This document shows positions 16,815 through 24,894 of a DNA stretch of 29,372 nt, in pieces (position 1 is the first letter of the stretch; each line of letters starts with the position of its first letter). The notes beneath the pieces are model-generated. The model did not search any database. It saw only the letters and a program-made list of their open reading frames with translations, and was not told where the DNA came from. The translations under genes were made by a program, and so were the position numbers. The stretch covers positions 1 through 29,372 of the forward strand of contig JAXJVS010000016.1 in assembly GCA_036308445.1 (NCBI GenBank). The letters are read 5' to 3'. The stretch is from MGBC113645 sp036308445 (GTDB lineage Bacteria > Bacillota_I > Bacilli_A > Erysipelotrichales > Coprobacillaceae).

Positions 16815-17289
16815 TTATATACTCCATAAATCTTTCATTCTTCTCTAATTTTTTAAAAATTATTGTTCCTACAAACAATACAACTGCTTCTCCTAAAAAA
16901 ACATAGAAAGCATTAATTAAATATGGAATATGATAAACAATTGATAATTCAGCACCAATAATCAATCCAGTAGCCACTGATCCTAATAAGGCTGATAAAT
17001 ACAAATGACTAACTTTATTCATACAATAACAAACAACTATTGTACTTACAGTTCCTACAAACATATCAACAATACCTAATGGTGATGCTGTATTTGCTAT
17101 AAAGCATCCAACAACTAATCCTGGTATTAGCTTTTTATTATAAAAAGCCAATAATACAATAATCTCAGATAGTCGAAACTGAAGTTCTCGATAAGCTAAT
17201 GGCTGTATCATTAATGTTAATGCAGCATATATAGCAGCTATCATCGCATTCATTGATATTGTCATAATCATTTTATTATTTTTATTCAT
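16801..17289 (-). CDS. queT: Queuosine precursor transporter QueT
   Basis: A 162-residue membrane protein of the QueT family (COG4708), the substrate-binding S-component type used with an ECF energising module encoded elsewhere. About five to six hydrophobic helices; the conserved LAYRELQFRLSEIIVLLAFYNK segment near residues 28-50 and GCFIANTASPLGIVDMFVGT near 58-78 are characteristic. The ATG at 17289 follows TTGGAGAGGAAAAAA; a longer frame to 17343 would run into the riboswitch terminator and is rejected. The upstream preQ1-I riboswitch confirms the substrate class: preQ1, preQ0 or queuine. Confidence 0.9.
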   Translation of the reverse strand: MNKNNKMIMTISMNAMIAAIYAALTLMIQPLAYRELQFRLSEIIVLLAFYNKKLIPGLVVGCFIANTASPLGIVDMFVGTVSTIVVCYCMNKVSHLYLSALLGSVATGLIIGAELSIVYHIPYLINAFYVFLGEAVVLFVGTIIFKKLEKNERFMEYINGKI

Positions 17290-17330
17290 TTTTTTCCTCT
17301 CCAAAATAACAGTTTGAAGCCAAACAAAGA

Positions 17331-17350
17331 AAAAAAGTGGCAAGCCACTT
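17331..17350 (-). terminator. Riboswitch-controlled intrinsic terminator upstream of queT
   Basis: On the minus strand, stem AAGTGG/CCACTT with loop CTTG, then a run of U and CTTTG. It lies about ten bases downstream of the preQ1-I aptamer tail and about 40 bases before the queT start codon. Confidence 0.85.
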
Positions 17351-17360
17351 TTCTCTGTTC

Positions 17361-17397
17361 TGAGTTTTTTATACTGGGTTTGGCTCTTTTAACCAGT
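17361..17397 (-). promoter_or_regulatory. preQ1-I riboswitch aptamer
   Basis: Read on the minus strand: P1 arm ACTGG (17397-17393), loop with GAG (17386-17384), the ligand-recognising C, then CAAACC, P1 arm CCAGT (17377-17373), and the A-rich tail ATAAAAAACTCA. GAG pairs with CTC in the tail (17364-17362) to form the P2 pseudoknot. This matches the preQ1-I pattern in which the loop TAG-C-TACA pairs with a tail AAAAAACTA, with compensating changes (GAG/CTC). Its place before queT and a terminator agrees with transcriptional control by preQ1. Confidence 0.9.
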
Positions 17398-17418
17398 GAG
17401 TTTCCTCGAAGCTATTTT

Positions 17419-17424
17419 ATTATA
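17419..17424 (-). promoter_or_regulatory. -10 element of the queT operon
   Basis: TATAAT on the minus strand, placing the start of transcription near 17412, about 15 bases before the aptamer. TTTAGT at 17-bp spacing is a weak -35 candidate; a TTGACA nearby is spaced only 12 bp away. Confidence 0.5.
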
Positions 17425-17455
17425 CCTACAATTTCCTGTCAACTAAAACAATACA

Positions 17456-18904
17456 TTATAATTCTTCACCATTTGTTTCAATAACTTTTTTATACCAATA
17501 GTATGAATCTTTTGGAATTCTATTTAATGTACCAGAATTTTCATCTTCTTCTCTATCAACATAAACAAAACCATATCTCTTCTGATATCCGTTTAACCAG
17601 CTTAATAAATCAGTAAAAGACCAAGTACAATAAGCTAATACTCTACATCCATCATCACAAGCTTTCTTTAATTCTTCTATATGACGTTTTAAATAATCTA
17701 TACGATATGGATCATGTACCTGTCCATCCTCTACTTTATCAAATGCACCTAAACCATTTTCTGAAATGACAATTGGTAAATCATATCTAGAAGTAATCGT
17801 TCTACATGCATATCTTAAACCCATAGGGTCGATTGTCCAGTCCCAATCAGTTGTTGGCAAGAATTCATTAGAAGGATTCTTATATAATCCAGGCATACCT
17901 TTTTCTTTACTTGTACCTTTTTTACCAGTATTATTCATTTCAAAAGTCATGCTCACACCATCAATAGGATTATATTCAGCAACTAATGTCTGATAATAAT
18001 TAACTCCCATAAAATCAACTAAACCAGCAGCTTTCTTTAAGATTTGAGTATCTCCATCTTCCATAACTGGTGCTACCCCTAAACTTTCTAAATACGCCAA
18101 AGCTGCTCTTGGATAACGTCCATAAGCATAAACATCCATCCAGAAATGATCTTGTAAATCATCATAATCCATCTTGGCCATCGCATTTTCTGGTTTTCTA
18201 TCATATGCATAACATGGATTATATGCATATGATGCACCCACTTTTGCATCAGGCCATAATTCTTTCAAAGCAATAACGCTTTTAGCATGAGCCATAAAAG
18301 CATGATGATTGACTTGATAGAAAGTTTTGAAATCATTAATTTTTCCCGGTGGATGCATTCCACCTAACCAGCCATGAGCTGTAAAAACATTTTGTTCATT
18401 ATTTGTAATCCAATATTTAACTCTATCTCCATAACGTTTAAAGATAGTAGTAGCATAATTAACATAATCATCTACAATCTTACGATTTTCCCAACCATGA
18501 TACTCATCTTCTAATGCTTGAGGCATATCCCAATGATAAACAGTAACCATAGGTTCAATACCATATTTCAAACATTCATTGATTAAATCATCATAAAATT
18601 GAAGACCAGCTTCATTTAATTCACCATATCCATTAGGATAAATTCTTGTCCAGGCAATTGAAAAACGATAAGTCTTCAACCCCATTTCTGCCATTAATTT
18701 AACATCTTCTTTGTAGCGATGATAATGATCCACAGCTTTATCACCAGTAGTAGCTTTAAATGTTTTACCAGGAATTCTTACAAATTTATCCCAGTTTGAA
18801 ATACCTTTGCCATCTGCATCCCAACCACCTTCTACTTGATAAGCAGCAGAAGCACTACCCCAAAGAAAATTTGTAGGAAAACCTATAGACTTTTCGAAAT
18901 ACAT
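17456..18904 (-). CDS. GH1 6-phospho-beta-glucosidase
   Basis: A 482-residue cytoplasmic glycoside hydrolase family 1 enzyme. N-terminal FPTNFLWGSASAAYQVEG is the GH1 signature, the acid/base is Glu170 in TNNEQ, and the nucleophile Glu is in VISENGLGAF near 375-380. The segment S-W-L-N-G-Y-Q-K-R-Y has the Ser, Lys (+7) and Tyr (+9) pattern that binds the 6-phosphate in 6-phospho-beta-glycosidases, so the substrate should be a PTS-delivered disaccharide phosphate such as cellobiose- or arbutin-type sugars. The start at 18904 follows GAAGGAGGAG. No PTS genes are adjacent. It reads in the same direction as the upstream orphan operon but is likely separate. Confidence 0.9.
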   Translation of the reverse strand: MYFEKSIGFPTNFLWGSASAAYQVEGGWDADGKGISNWDKFVRIPGKTFKATTGDKAVDHYHRYKEDVKLMAEMGLKTYRFSIAWTRIYPNGYGELNEAGLQFYDDLINECLKYGIEPMVTVYHWDMPQALEDEYHGWENRKIVDDYVNYATTIFKRYGDRVKYWITNNEQNVFTAHGWLGGMHPPGKINDFKTFYQVNHHAFMAHAKSVIALKELWPDAKVGASYAYNPCYAYDRKPENAMAKMDYDDLQDHFWMDVYAYGRYPRAALAYLESLGVAPVMEDGDTQILKKAAGLVDFMGVNYYQTLVAEYNPIDGVSMTFEMNNTGKKGTSKEKGMPGLYKNPSNEFLPTTDWDWTIDPMGLRYACRTITSRYDLPIVISENGLGAFDKVEDGQVHDPYRIDYLKRHIEELKKACDDGCRVLAYCTWSFTDLLSWLNGYQKRYGFVYVDREEDENSGTLNRIPKDSYYWYKKVIETNGEEL

Positions 18905-18974
18905 TTTTTTCTCCTCCTTCAATAATATTCAAATTTCATCATAACATCTTTAAATTTATAACAATTTCAGTTGT

Positions 18975-19865
18975 TTACTGACAATGTCTTTTAATATACG
19001 CATTAACAGTTTTAGAATAATCATCATTTAAACCTTCTAATTCAAATAAATAATTCTCTTTTATTGGAAATAATTCTTTTTCTGAACCACTATTATTAAA
19101 CAATTCTAAAACACAATTAAAATCAACTTTTTTATCTGCTTTACTATGAATAAAAATAGTAGGAATTTCATTATTTTTTACTAATTCTACAGTATTCATA
19201 CCTTTAATATCATAGTTTAGTTCATCTTTAATTGCACCTCTAATAATAGGAGCAACCAAATGCATAGTTTTCTTATTCTTTGCGAAAGAATAAGCTAAAT
19301 AATAGTAAACATTATCAAATGCTCCCTCACTAATAATTACTTTTACATTTTTTAACTTAAGCATTCCAGCAGCATTTAAAATTGTATTTGCTCCCATCTC
19401 TAAACCATACATAATAATAGAGTGATCATCACCATACTTTTGTAAAAGATACGTATTCCAATACATTAAATCAGTTACATCTCGATAACCAAAACCTCTA
19501 ATATAACCATCACTATTACCATGAGCATTAGCATCAATTAATAAAATATTAACATTACCTAATAAGTGATCAAAATACTCAACATAAGGTTCCATAATCA
19601 CTGCAGACTGATTAAAAGGATGTACAACCAACACTGTCTTATCAGCATTTTCTTTTTCTAATAAATATCCCTGCAATAATAATCCTTTATGATTTTTAAT
19701 CTTTATTTTCTTCATATCATCATTTTCAAGAATTGCATCTTCATTATCAGCAAAAGAACTTCTATAGCCAACTTTCTTACCATACTGATAAGCTTCCTGA
19801 TAAACCTTTCCACCTACACCTGCAGCTACTGCCAATAAAGAAGAACCAATTAATCTTTTTTTCAT
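18975..19865 (-). CDS. Alpha/beta-hydrolase-fold protein lacking the catalytic serine
   Basis: A 296-residue protein with a hydrophobic N-terminus (KRLIGSSLLAVAAGVGG, residues 3-19) likely acting as signal anchor. The body follows the YqkD/YjfP-type alpha/beta hydrolase pattern: VLVVHPFNQSA near 78-88 (oxyanion region), LLIDANAHGNSDG at 108-120, and the nucleophile elbow MYGLEMGANT at 152-161. There Glu156 replaces the usual Ser of G-x-S-x-G. The acid Asp244 in IHSKADKKV is kept, but the expected His near residue 275 is absent (LFELEGLNDDY). It may be a non-catalytic member or use another chemistry. The gene overlaps the 405-residue gene upstream by ATGA. Confidence 0.75.
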   Translation of the reverse strand: MKKRLIGSSLLAVAAGVGGKVYQEAYQYGKKVGYRSSFADNEDAILENDDMKKIKIKNHKGLLLQGYLLEKENADKTVLVVHPFNQSAVIMEPYVEYFDHLLGNVNILLIDANAHGNSDGYIRGFGYRDVTDLMYWNTYLLQKYGDDHSIIMYGLEMGANTILNAAGMLKLKNVKVIISEGAFDNVYYYLAYSFAKNKKTMHLVAPIIRGAIKDELNYDIKGMNTVELVKNNEIPTIFIHSKADKKVDFNCVLELFNNSGSEKELFPIKENYLFELEGLNDDYSKTVNAYIKRHCQ

Positions 19866-21079
19866 TTATACCATCCTCCAAAATTATCCATCATTAATCT
19901 ATTAATATTTGAAACCTGTTCAAACGAACTTAATCTATACTTATCATTTTCCATTCTAGCTGCAAAAAACTGTACTGCTCCTTCCAATTCTTTTCTAACC
20001 ATTGGAATAAGTTTTTTAGGAAAACTTTCTATCGGAAAACATGTAAATATAAAAGTATTATAGTCAGCATGGAATAAATCCAATAAAATCTCATATCCAT
20101 CACTTTGAACAATAGAATTTCCTAATGCTAAATCTAAATCATGATTTGCAAAAGTTAACATATTACTTATAATCTTTCTCATAATTTTCAAAGTAACAGC
20201 TTCATATTGTTCAAAATCATTCGTAAAAATATAATATATATAAGAGAAAATCAAATTAACATTTTCTTTCTCTACATCTTTATCATTTAAAACAAAAATT
20301 TGAGATAAGTGATTCATCAAATCCTTAGTCACATTATAATGAGATAATATTAATGTTCCAAAATCAGTCATTATCATCAAAGAAAATCTTGAATTCTCAC
20401 ATAATATCTCAATAGCTTCCTCTAATTCTTCTAATGTTTCTTTATAGAATTTATCTAAATGTTTATATACAAGTCTAATAATCTTTCTTATAAAATATAA
20501 ATGATATTGATATTCAGTATCTAAATATTTTGAATTAATACCATCCCATTCATTCTCATATAAAATATTTTTCAACAATAAGATAATAGAATCTATAAAC
20601 TGTTTATATTTTCCTCTATTAATCATGTTTTCTAATATAGGTATATAAATCTTATAAAATTCATCAATTGTTTCCTGTGTAATCCCATTATGATATTTCA
20701 TATAATCTAATATATTACAATAATCAATAGGATTTAATTGAATTTCATGACTTGCTGTATTCTTCACAAAACTTTCATACAAAGAATAATGAAGCATTTG
20801 AGAATAAGGTATTTTTTCTTTTATACGTCTTAATATATCTTTTACAATGAAGAGTTGTTCTTGTTCATGTAAATCCTCAGAAAAATGATATATAATACTA
20901 TCTTTAAATTGTACTTCTACAAAAATATCTATTTTTCTAAAATTCTCATCTAACATATAATAATGACATTTAACTGAAAAATCACCATTTTTATAACTTG
21001 ATCTATATTTATATTTACCTACATACTGACTCTTATGCGATATTAGAAATTCTTCTATCATTTCCATATTTACTGGCAT
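19862..21079 (-). CDS. Uncharacterised protein, 405 residues
   Basis: I do not recognise this family. The protein is soluble, with no signal peptide. Residues 1-100 are beta-rich (KYKYRSSYKNGDFSVKCHYY, then FVEVQFKDSIIYHF). From about 120 to 400 it is almost wholly alpha-helical with alternating hydrophobic and charged residues, reminiscent of a helical-repeat scaffold. There is no obvious catalytic motif. AGGAGGTCTAT gives a strong ribosome site. It follows the 80-residue gene by nine bases and overlaps the hydrolase-like gene by four, so the three genes are one translational unit. Confidence 0.7.
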   Translation of the reverse strand: MPVNMEMIEEFLISHKSQYVGKYKYRSSYKNGDFSVKCHYYMLDENFRKIDIFVEVQFKDSIIYHFSEDLHEQEQLFIVKDILRRIKEKIPYSQMLHYSLYESFVKNTASHEIQLNPIDYCNILDYMKYHNGITQETIDEFYKIYIPILENMINRGKYKQFIDSIILLLKNILYENEWDGINSKYLDTEYQYHLYFIRKIIRLVYKHLDKFYKETLEELEEAIEILCENSRFSLMIMTDFGTLILSHYNVTKDLMNHLSQIFVLNDKDVEKENVNLIFSYIYYIFTNDFEQYEAVTLKIMRKIISNMLTFANHDLDLALGNSIVQSDGYEILLDLFHADYNTFIFTCFPIESFPKKLIPMVRKELEGAVQFFAARMENDKYRLSSFEQVSNINRLMMDNFGGWYK

Positions 21080-21088
21080 ATAGACCTC

Positions 21089-21331
21089 CTATCTATGAGC
21101 TTTTTTAAATCTTGGTAAGAAATCACTCAATATATATTGAATTGTTACTGCTCTTATATTTTCTTTAGAATAATCTCCACCCATCATTAGCGAAGTATCC
21201 ATAATTTCTTCTGTCAATAGCGTTAGCTCTCTATCGCTTAACTCAATCTTTTCTAATTTAATTGATTCACTTACAATCGTCTTACAGTCTTCAATATAAG
21301 CTTGTTTATTTATATCTGTTATGTGTTCCAT
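21089..21331 (-). CDS. Uncharacterised small protein, 80 residues
   Basis: A small, mostly helical, cytoplasmic-looking protein of no family I recognise. It is acidic in the middle (SESIKLEKIELSDRELTLLTEEI) and basic at the C-terminus (RFKKAHR). It is not a shadow frame: AAGGAGTGG lies upstream of the ATG, an extended -10 promoter sits about 25 bases before the start, and the next gene begins nine bases after its stop. First gene of the three-gene operon. Confidence 0.65.
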   Translation of the reverse strand: MEHITDINKQAYIEDCKTIVSESIKLEKIELSDRELTLLTEEIMDTSLMMGGDYSKENIRAVTIQYILSDFLPRFKKAHR

Positions 21332-21355
21332 ATAACCACTCCTTAATTTGTACTT

Positions 21356-21364
21356 ATTATACCA
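21356..21364 (-). promoter_or_regulatory. Extended -10 promoter of the orphan operon
   Basis: Minus-strand TGGTATAAT, a TG-n-TATAAT extended -10. The -35 position (TAAAAT) is weak. Transcription would start near 21349, about 18 bases before the 80-residue gene. Confidence 0.55.
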
Positions 21365-21533
21365 TGATTTATAATATTATTTTATAAAAATATTAACTTT
21401 TCATATAGATAACCACTAAAAATAAAACTGTGATAACTCTTATTCAAATTTGATTAGATATCATACATTCATAATATAAAAAAACATATGAATTCTTTAT
21501 AAATTATTCAACATTTTCAATAAATATTGACTA

Positions 21534-21572
21534 TAAAAATAGATATAAAGTTATCTAAAAAACTTTATATCT
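21534..21572 (-). terminator. Intrinsic terminator of the thr/PHP operon
   Basis: Twelve-base-pair stem AGATATAAAGTT/AACTTTATATCT at 21541-21572, followed on the minus strand by ATTTTTATAG. The stop codon of the PHP gene lies in the loop. Confidence 0.85.
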
Positions 21573-22309
21573 TCAGTTACTTCTATATTTAATTGTTTTA
21601 AATAATCAATCGCTTGATTATAAGTATCTATATCACTTAAACGATATGGTTCATGAGCATCAGTCCCAATAATTACTCTATTTCCAACCTCTGATACGAT
21701 TTTCCAGAATACCGGATTAGGATAATGTCTCTTTGCTTTAAAACCTAATAAATTAAATTCTAAAGGTATATCCTTTAACTTAGCGTGTTCACATAAACGT
21801 TTATATTCTTTTATATAACGATAATCATTCGGATTAAAACAAGCTAAATCAGGATGAGCAACATAACTAAACAAACCACTATCTATTCCTTTAATCACTT
21901 GATTAATATATCTAATAAAAGATTGATAACCTATTGGTGAACCATAATATATCCCATTTTCATCACTACCATCATAATGATTACCTAAAATAATATAATC
22001 TATCTCTTTCTCTTCTATCATTTGTTTTAACCAAGGTATATATTTTTCAAAGTATTCTACTTCTAATCCTATTTTAATCGATATTTGATCCTTATATTTA
22101 TCTCTTAGATTTCTTAATACATAAACATAATCATCTAATTGTGTATCTTTCATTCTCATAAAAGGAACAAACAAGCTATCATAATGCCAAGGAGTATGAT
22201 CTGAAAATCCTAGTTCTGTATACCCGCCCTTAATTGCTTCTAAAATATATTCTTCTTCACTTCCAATAGCATGCTGACATCTTTTGGTATGAGTATGATA
22301 ATTCTTCAT
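21551..22309 (-). CDS. hisK: PHP-family phosphatase, histidinol-phosphatase type (HisJ/HisK)
   Basis: A 252-residue polymerase-and-histidinol-phosphatase (PHP) domain protein. Metal ligands are visible: YHTHTKRCQHA at residues 4-14, GFSDHTPW near 35-42, LGNHYDG near 107, YVAHPDL near 148, and GTDAHEPY near 215. HisK proteins dephosphorylate L-histidinol phosphate in the histidine pathway of Firmicutes. No other his gene is present, so the substrate could also be another phosphate ester. GAGGGAGGGAAGACG precedes the ATG. It lies 38 bp after thrB, separated by a terminator hairpin. Confidence 0.82.
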   Translation of the reverse strand: MKNYHTHTKRCQHAIGSEEEYILEAIKGGYTELGFSDHTPWHYDSLFVPFMRMKDTQLDDYVYVLRNLRDKYKDQISIKIGLEVEYFEKYIPWLKQMIEEKEIDYIILGNHYDGSDENGIYYGSPIGYQSFIRYINQVIKGIDSGLFSYVAHPDLACFNPNDYRYIKEYKRLCEHAKLKDIPLEFNLLGFKAKRHYPNPVFWKIVSEVGNRVIIGTDAHEPYRLSDIDTYNQAIDYLKQLNIEVTEDIKFFR

Positions 22310-22326
22310 CGTCTTCCCTCCCTCTT

Positions 22327-22352
22327 TAAAAAAATAGGGATTTCTCCCTATT
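22327..22352 (-). terminator. Intrinsic terminator between thrB and the PHP gene
   Basis: Stem AATAGGGA/TCCCTATT with loop GAAA (minus strand), then TTTTTT. The thrB stop codon is inside the 5' arm. Downstream expression of the PHP gene would depend on read-through or an unseen promoter. Confidence 0.8.
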
Positions 22353-23241
22353 CATAATCACATGTATAACCACGCATATCTAATTCAAGTTTAACAACTT
22401 GCCATTCTTTAATTAAGTCACCTAGTTCTTCTTTTAATCTTACAACACCTTTAGTATCTTCAGCTTTAATAACTGCCATAATTGTAGGACCAGCACCAGA
22501 TAAATAAGCTCCTAATACTCTATCATCTTTTTCTAGTTCTTCCATGATTTCATTAAAACCTTTAATTAAATCTCCACGATAAGGTTGATGTAATCGATCT
22601 TTAAAACCAAGTTTTAAACCTTCATCATATCCATTAATTAATGAAGCTACCATTAACGCAAGATGAGAGACGTTTTTAATTGCATCAGCTCTTGGTAAAA
22701 TCTGTGGTAAAACAGAACGAGATTTTTCTGTCGATAATGTAAATGGTGGAATAAATGCTACAAAGCGATAATCATGCTTAACTGGAATATTTAAAGTTGT
22801 TACTTTTTCAGTTTCCATAACTGATACTGTTAATCCCCCAAAAATTGCAGGTGCAACGTTATCAGGATGCCCTTCAATTTTTGTTGCTAGTTCTAAAATT
22901 TCCTGTCTATCCTCAGGTCTATCTTTAAATGCAAACGCTCCTACAATTCCTGCTACAATACATGTAGAAGAACTTCCTAGTCCTCTTGTATAAGGAACAT
23001 CACCACTACATTCAATTCTTAATCCGTTAAATTCTAAACCACATTGTTTAGCCCCTTCTACAAAGGCTTGATATGTCATATTATTAGTATTACAGAACTG
23101 TTTAGGACATCCAGTAATTTCTAAACCTTCATCAATCAATTCAAATGTGAAGGTATTATATAATGTGACAGCTAACCCCGCCACGTCAAAACCAGGTCCT
23201 AAGTTAGCACTTGTTGCTGGTACTTTTACTTTAACTTTCAT
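22348..23241 (-). CDS. thrB: Homoserine kinase ThrB
   Basis: A 297-residue GHMP-family kinase that phosphorylates L-homoserine with ATP, the step before threonine synthase. Visible motifs are VPATSANLGPGFDVAGLA at residues 7-24, the ATP-binding PYTRGLGSSSTCIVAG near 83-98, and the C-terminal GAYLSGAGPTIMAV near 245-258. Length matches the family. It starts two bases after the thrC stop codon; thrC-thrB is the usual Firmicutes threonine unit. Confidence 0.95.
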   Translation of the reverse strand: MKVKVKVPATSANLGPGFDVAGLAVTLYNTFTFELIDEGLEITGCPKQFCNTNNMTYQAFVEGAKQCGLEFNGLRIECSGDVPYTRGLGSSSTCIVAGIVGAFAFKDRPEDRQEILELATKIEGHPDNVAPAIFGGLTVSVMETEKVTTLNIPVKHDYRFVAFIPPFTLSTEKSRSVLPQILPRADAIKNVSHLALMVASLINGYDEGLKLGFKDRLHQPYRGDLIKGFNEIMEELEKDDRVLGAYLSGAGPTIMAVIKAEDTKGVVRLKEELGDLIKEWQVVKLELDMRGYTCDYE

Positions 23242-23243
23242 AA

Positions 23244-24731
23244 TTAGTATCCTTTCACACGTTCACTAATACAATCAATAATATTTTCTTTATCAATAAC
23301 CAATGTATGTAAGATTTTTCTATCTTTAATACCTACTAATGGTTTAGGTACAGGTACATTTGTTTTTTCATTTAAAGCATCAATTGCTTCATATTCACCT
23401 AATTCTTGACCAGTAATTGCTTTATATACAGATTCAGGGAACTTATATGGTGAAGCAGTAGATAAGATAATTGTCTTTGTAGAATCATGAGTATCTTTTT
23501 GATATTGTTTATATACACCATATCCTATCGCTGTATGAGTATCTAATAAATATCCAGTTTCTTTATAACATTTACTAACTGTTTCAATAATTTGATCTTC
23601 ACTTAACCATCCAGCTTTGAATAATTTTTGTATTTCAGCTAATACTTCTTCTTCAACTTCATATACACCAGTTTCATTTAACTTATCCATATATTCTTTA
23701 ACTTTATTTCCATCTTTACCTGTAAATAAATAAACAAGTCTTTCTAAGTTACTAGACACCAAAATATCCATTGCAGGAGCATTCGTCTTATAGAATTCTC
23801 TATTAGCATCATATCTTCCTGTAGTAAAGAAATCTGTTAGGATGTTATTTTTATTGCTTGCAGCAATAAATGTTTTAATTGGTAATCCCATCTCTTTTGC
23901 GATATATCCTGCTAAAGCATTACCAAAGTTACCACTTGGAATAGTAAAATTAACTTCTTCTCCTAATGTAATATCTCCTTTATTAACTAAAGTAAAATAA
24001 GAATAGAAATAATAAACAATCTGTGGAATTAATCTTCCTATATTTATAGAGTTAGCAGATGAAAGGAAAACATTATGTTCATCACATAATTTCTTTAATT
24101 CTTGAGAATTAAATGCTTTTTTTACTGCAGTCTGTGCATCATCAAAATTACCTCTAATACCAATAACTTCTACATTCTTACCAGTTTGTGTAATCATCTG
24201 TTGTTTTTGAATTGGTGAAACCCCGTCAATTGGATAAAAAACTTTAATACAAGTTCCTTCTACATCTTTAAATCCTTCTAATGCAGCTTTACCAGTATCA
24301 CCAGATGTAGCAGCTAAAATCATTACTTCTCTATCTTCTTTCATTTTCTTTAAAGATAAAGTCATTAAATGTGGTAGCATAGATAAAGCCATGTCTTTAA
24401 ATGCAGCAGTAGCGCCTTGGAATAATTCTGCAATATAAACATCCCCAGCATTCTCTACAGGTACTACACATTCAGGAAATAATCCATCCCCATATGCAGC
24501 CTGACATGCTTTATGAATATCATCATAAGCATCATTAGGTGTAAATGATGAAATAATTTCAGCAGCTAAATCAACATAAGATAATTTCAATAATTTATTT
24601 AAATCTTTCTTTTCAAATCCATCTTCAGGTACTAATAAACCACCATCACTACCAATTCCTTGTAAAATAGCTTGGTAGAAATTCAACGGTTTTTGATTTC
24701 CTCTAGTACTAACATAAGTTTTTTCTTTCAT
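23244..24731 (-). CDS. thrC: Threonine synthase ThrC
   Basis: A 495-residue PLP enzyme converting O-phospho-L-homoserine to L-threonine. N-terminal YVSTRGNQKPLNFYQAIL and GLLVPE fit the longer ThrC class; the PLP lysine is in GATAAFKDMAL near residue 112, ATSGDTGKAALEG near 141 binds phosphate, and IPSGNFGNALAGY near 267 is the glycine-rich cofactor loop. GGGGGAAGTTACA precedes the ATG. It heads the operon behind a near-consensus promoter. Confidence 0.95.
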   Translation of the reverse strand: MKEKTYVSTRGNQKPLNFYQAILQGIGSDGGLLVPEDGFEKKDLNKLLKLSYVDLAAEIISSFTPNDAYDDIHKACQAAYGDGLFPECVVPVENAGDVYIAELFQGATAAFKDMALSMLPHLMTLSLKKMKEDREVMILAATSGDTGKAALEGFKDVEGTCIKVFYPIDGVSPIQKQQMITQTGKNVEVIGIRGNFDDAQTAVKKAFNSQELKKLCDEHNVFLSSANSINIGRLIPQIVYYFYSYFTLVNKGDITLGEEVNFTIPSGNFGNALAGYIAKEMGLPIKTFIAASNKNNILTDFFTTGRYDANREFYKTNAPAMDILVSSNLERLVYLFTGKDGNKVKEYMDKLNETGVYEVEEEVLAEIQKLFKAGWLSEDQIIETVSKCYKETGYLLDTHTAIGYGVYKQYQKDTHDSTKTIILSTASPYKFPESVYKAITGQELGEYEAIDALNEKTNVPVPKPLVGIKDRKILHTLVIDKENIIDCISERVKGY

Positions 24732-24759
24732 TGTAACTTCCCCCTATCAGTTTTTGTAC

Positions 24760-24788
24760 ATTATACTAATTTCTTTGAGTTTGGTCAA
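24760..24788 (-). promoter_or_regulatory. Sigma-A promoter of thrC
   Basis: Minus strand TTGACC (24788-24783), 17-bp spacer, TATAAT (24765-24760). This is the best promoter match in the window. The leader would be only about 25 bases, so there is no room for a T-box. Confidence 0.8.
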
Positions 24789-24863
24789 TTATTTATATAA
24801 ATATTATCGATAATTTCTATTTATTCTTTAGAAATTAATGATTTTCATAAATTAAAGGCTTAA

Positions 24864-24890
24864 ATTATCATGATGACATTTTATTATCAT
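24864..24890. repeat. Direct repeat ATTATCAT upstream of asnA
   Basis: Two identical copies at 24864-24871 and 24883-24890, 19 bp apart (about two helical turns), immediately upstream of the predicted asnA -35 box. Possible regulator site; could be chance in AT-rich DNA. Confidence 0.3.
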
Positions 24891-24894
24891 TTTC

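Noticed and set aside
17766..18276. Two plus-strand frames of 75 and 68 codons
   Set aside because: Both are antisense to the well-supported GH1 gene.
18975..19865. Sequencing error as the cause of the missing Ser in the hydrolase
   Set aside because: GAG differs from all Ser codons by at least two bases, the frame is intact, and the catalytic His is missing too.
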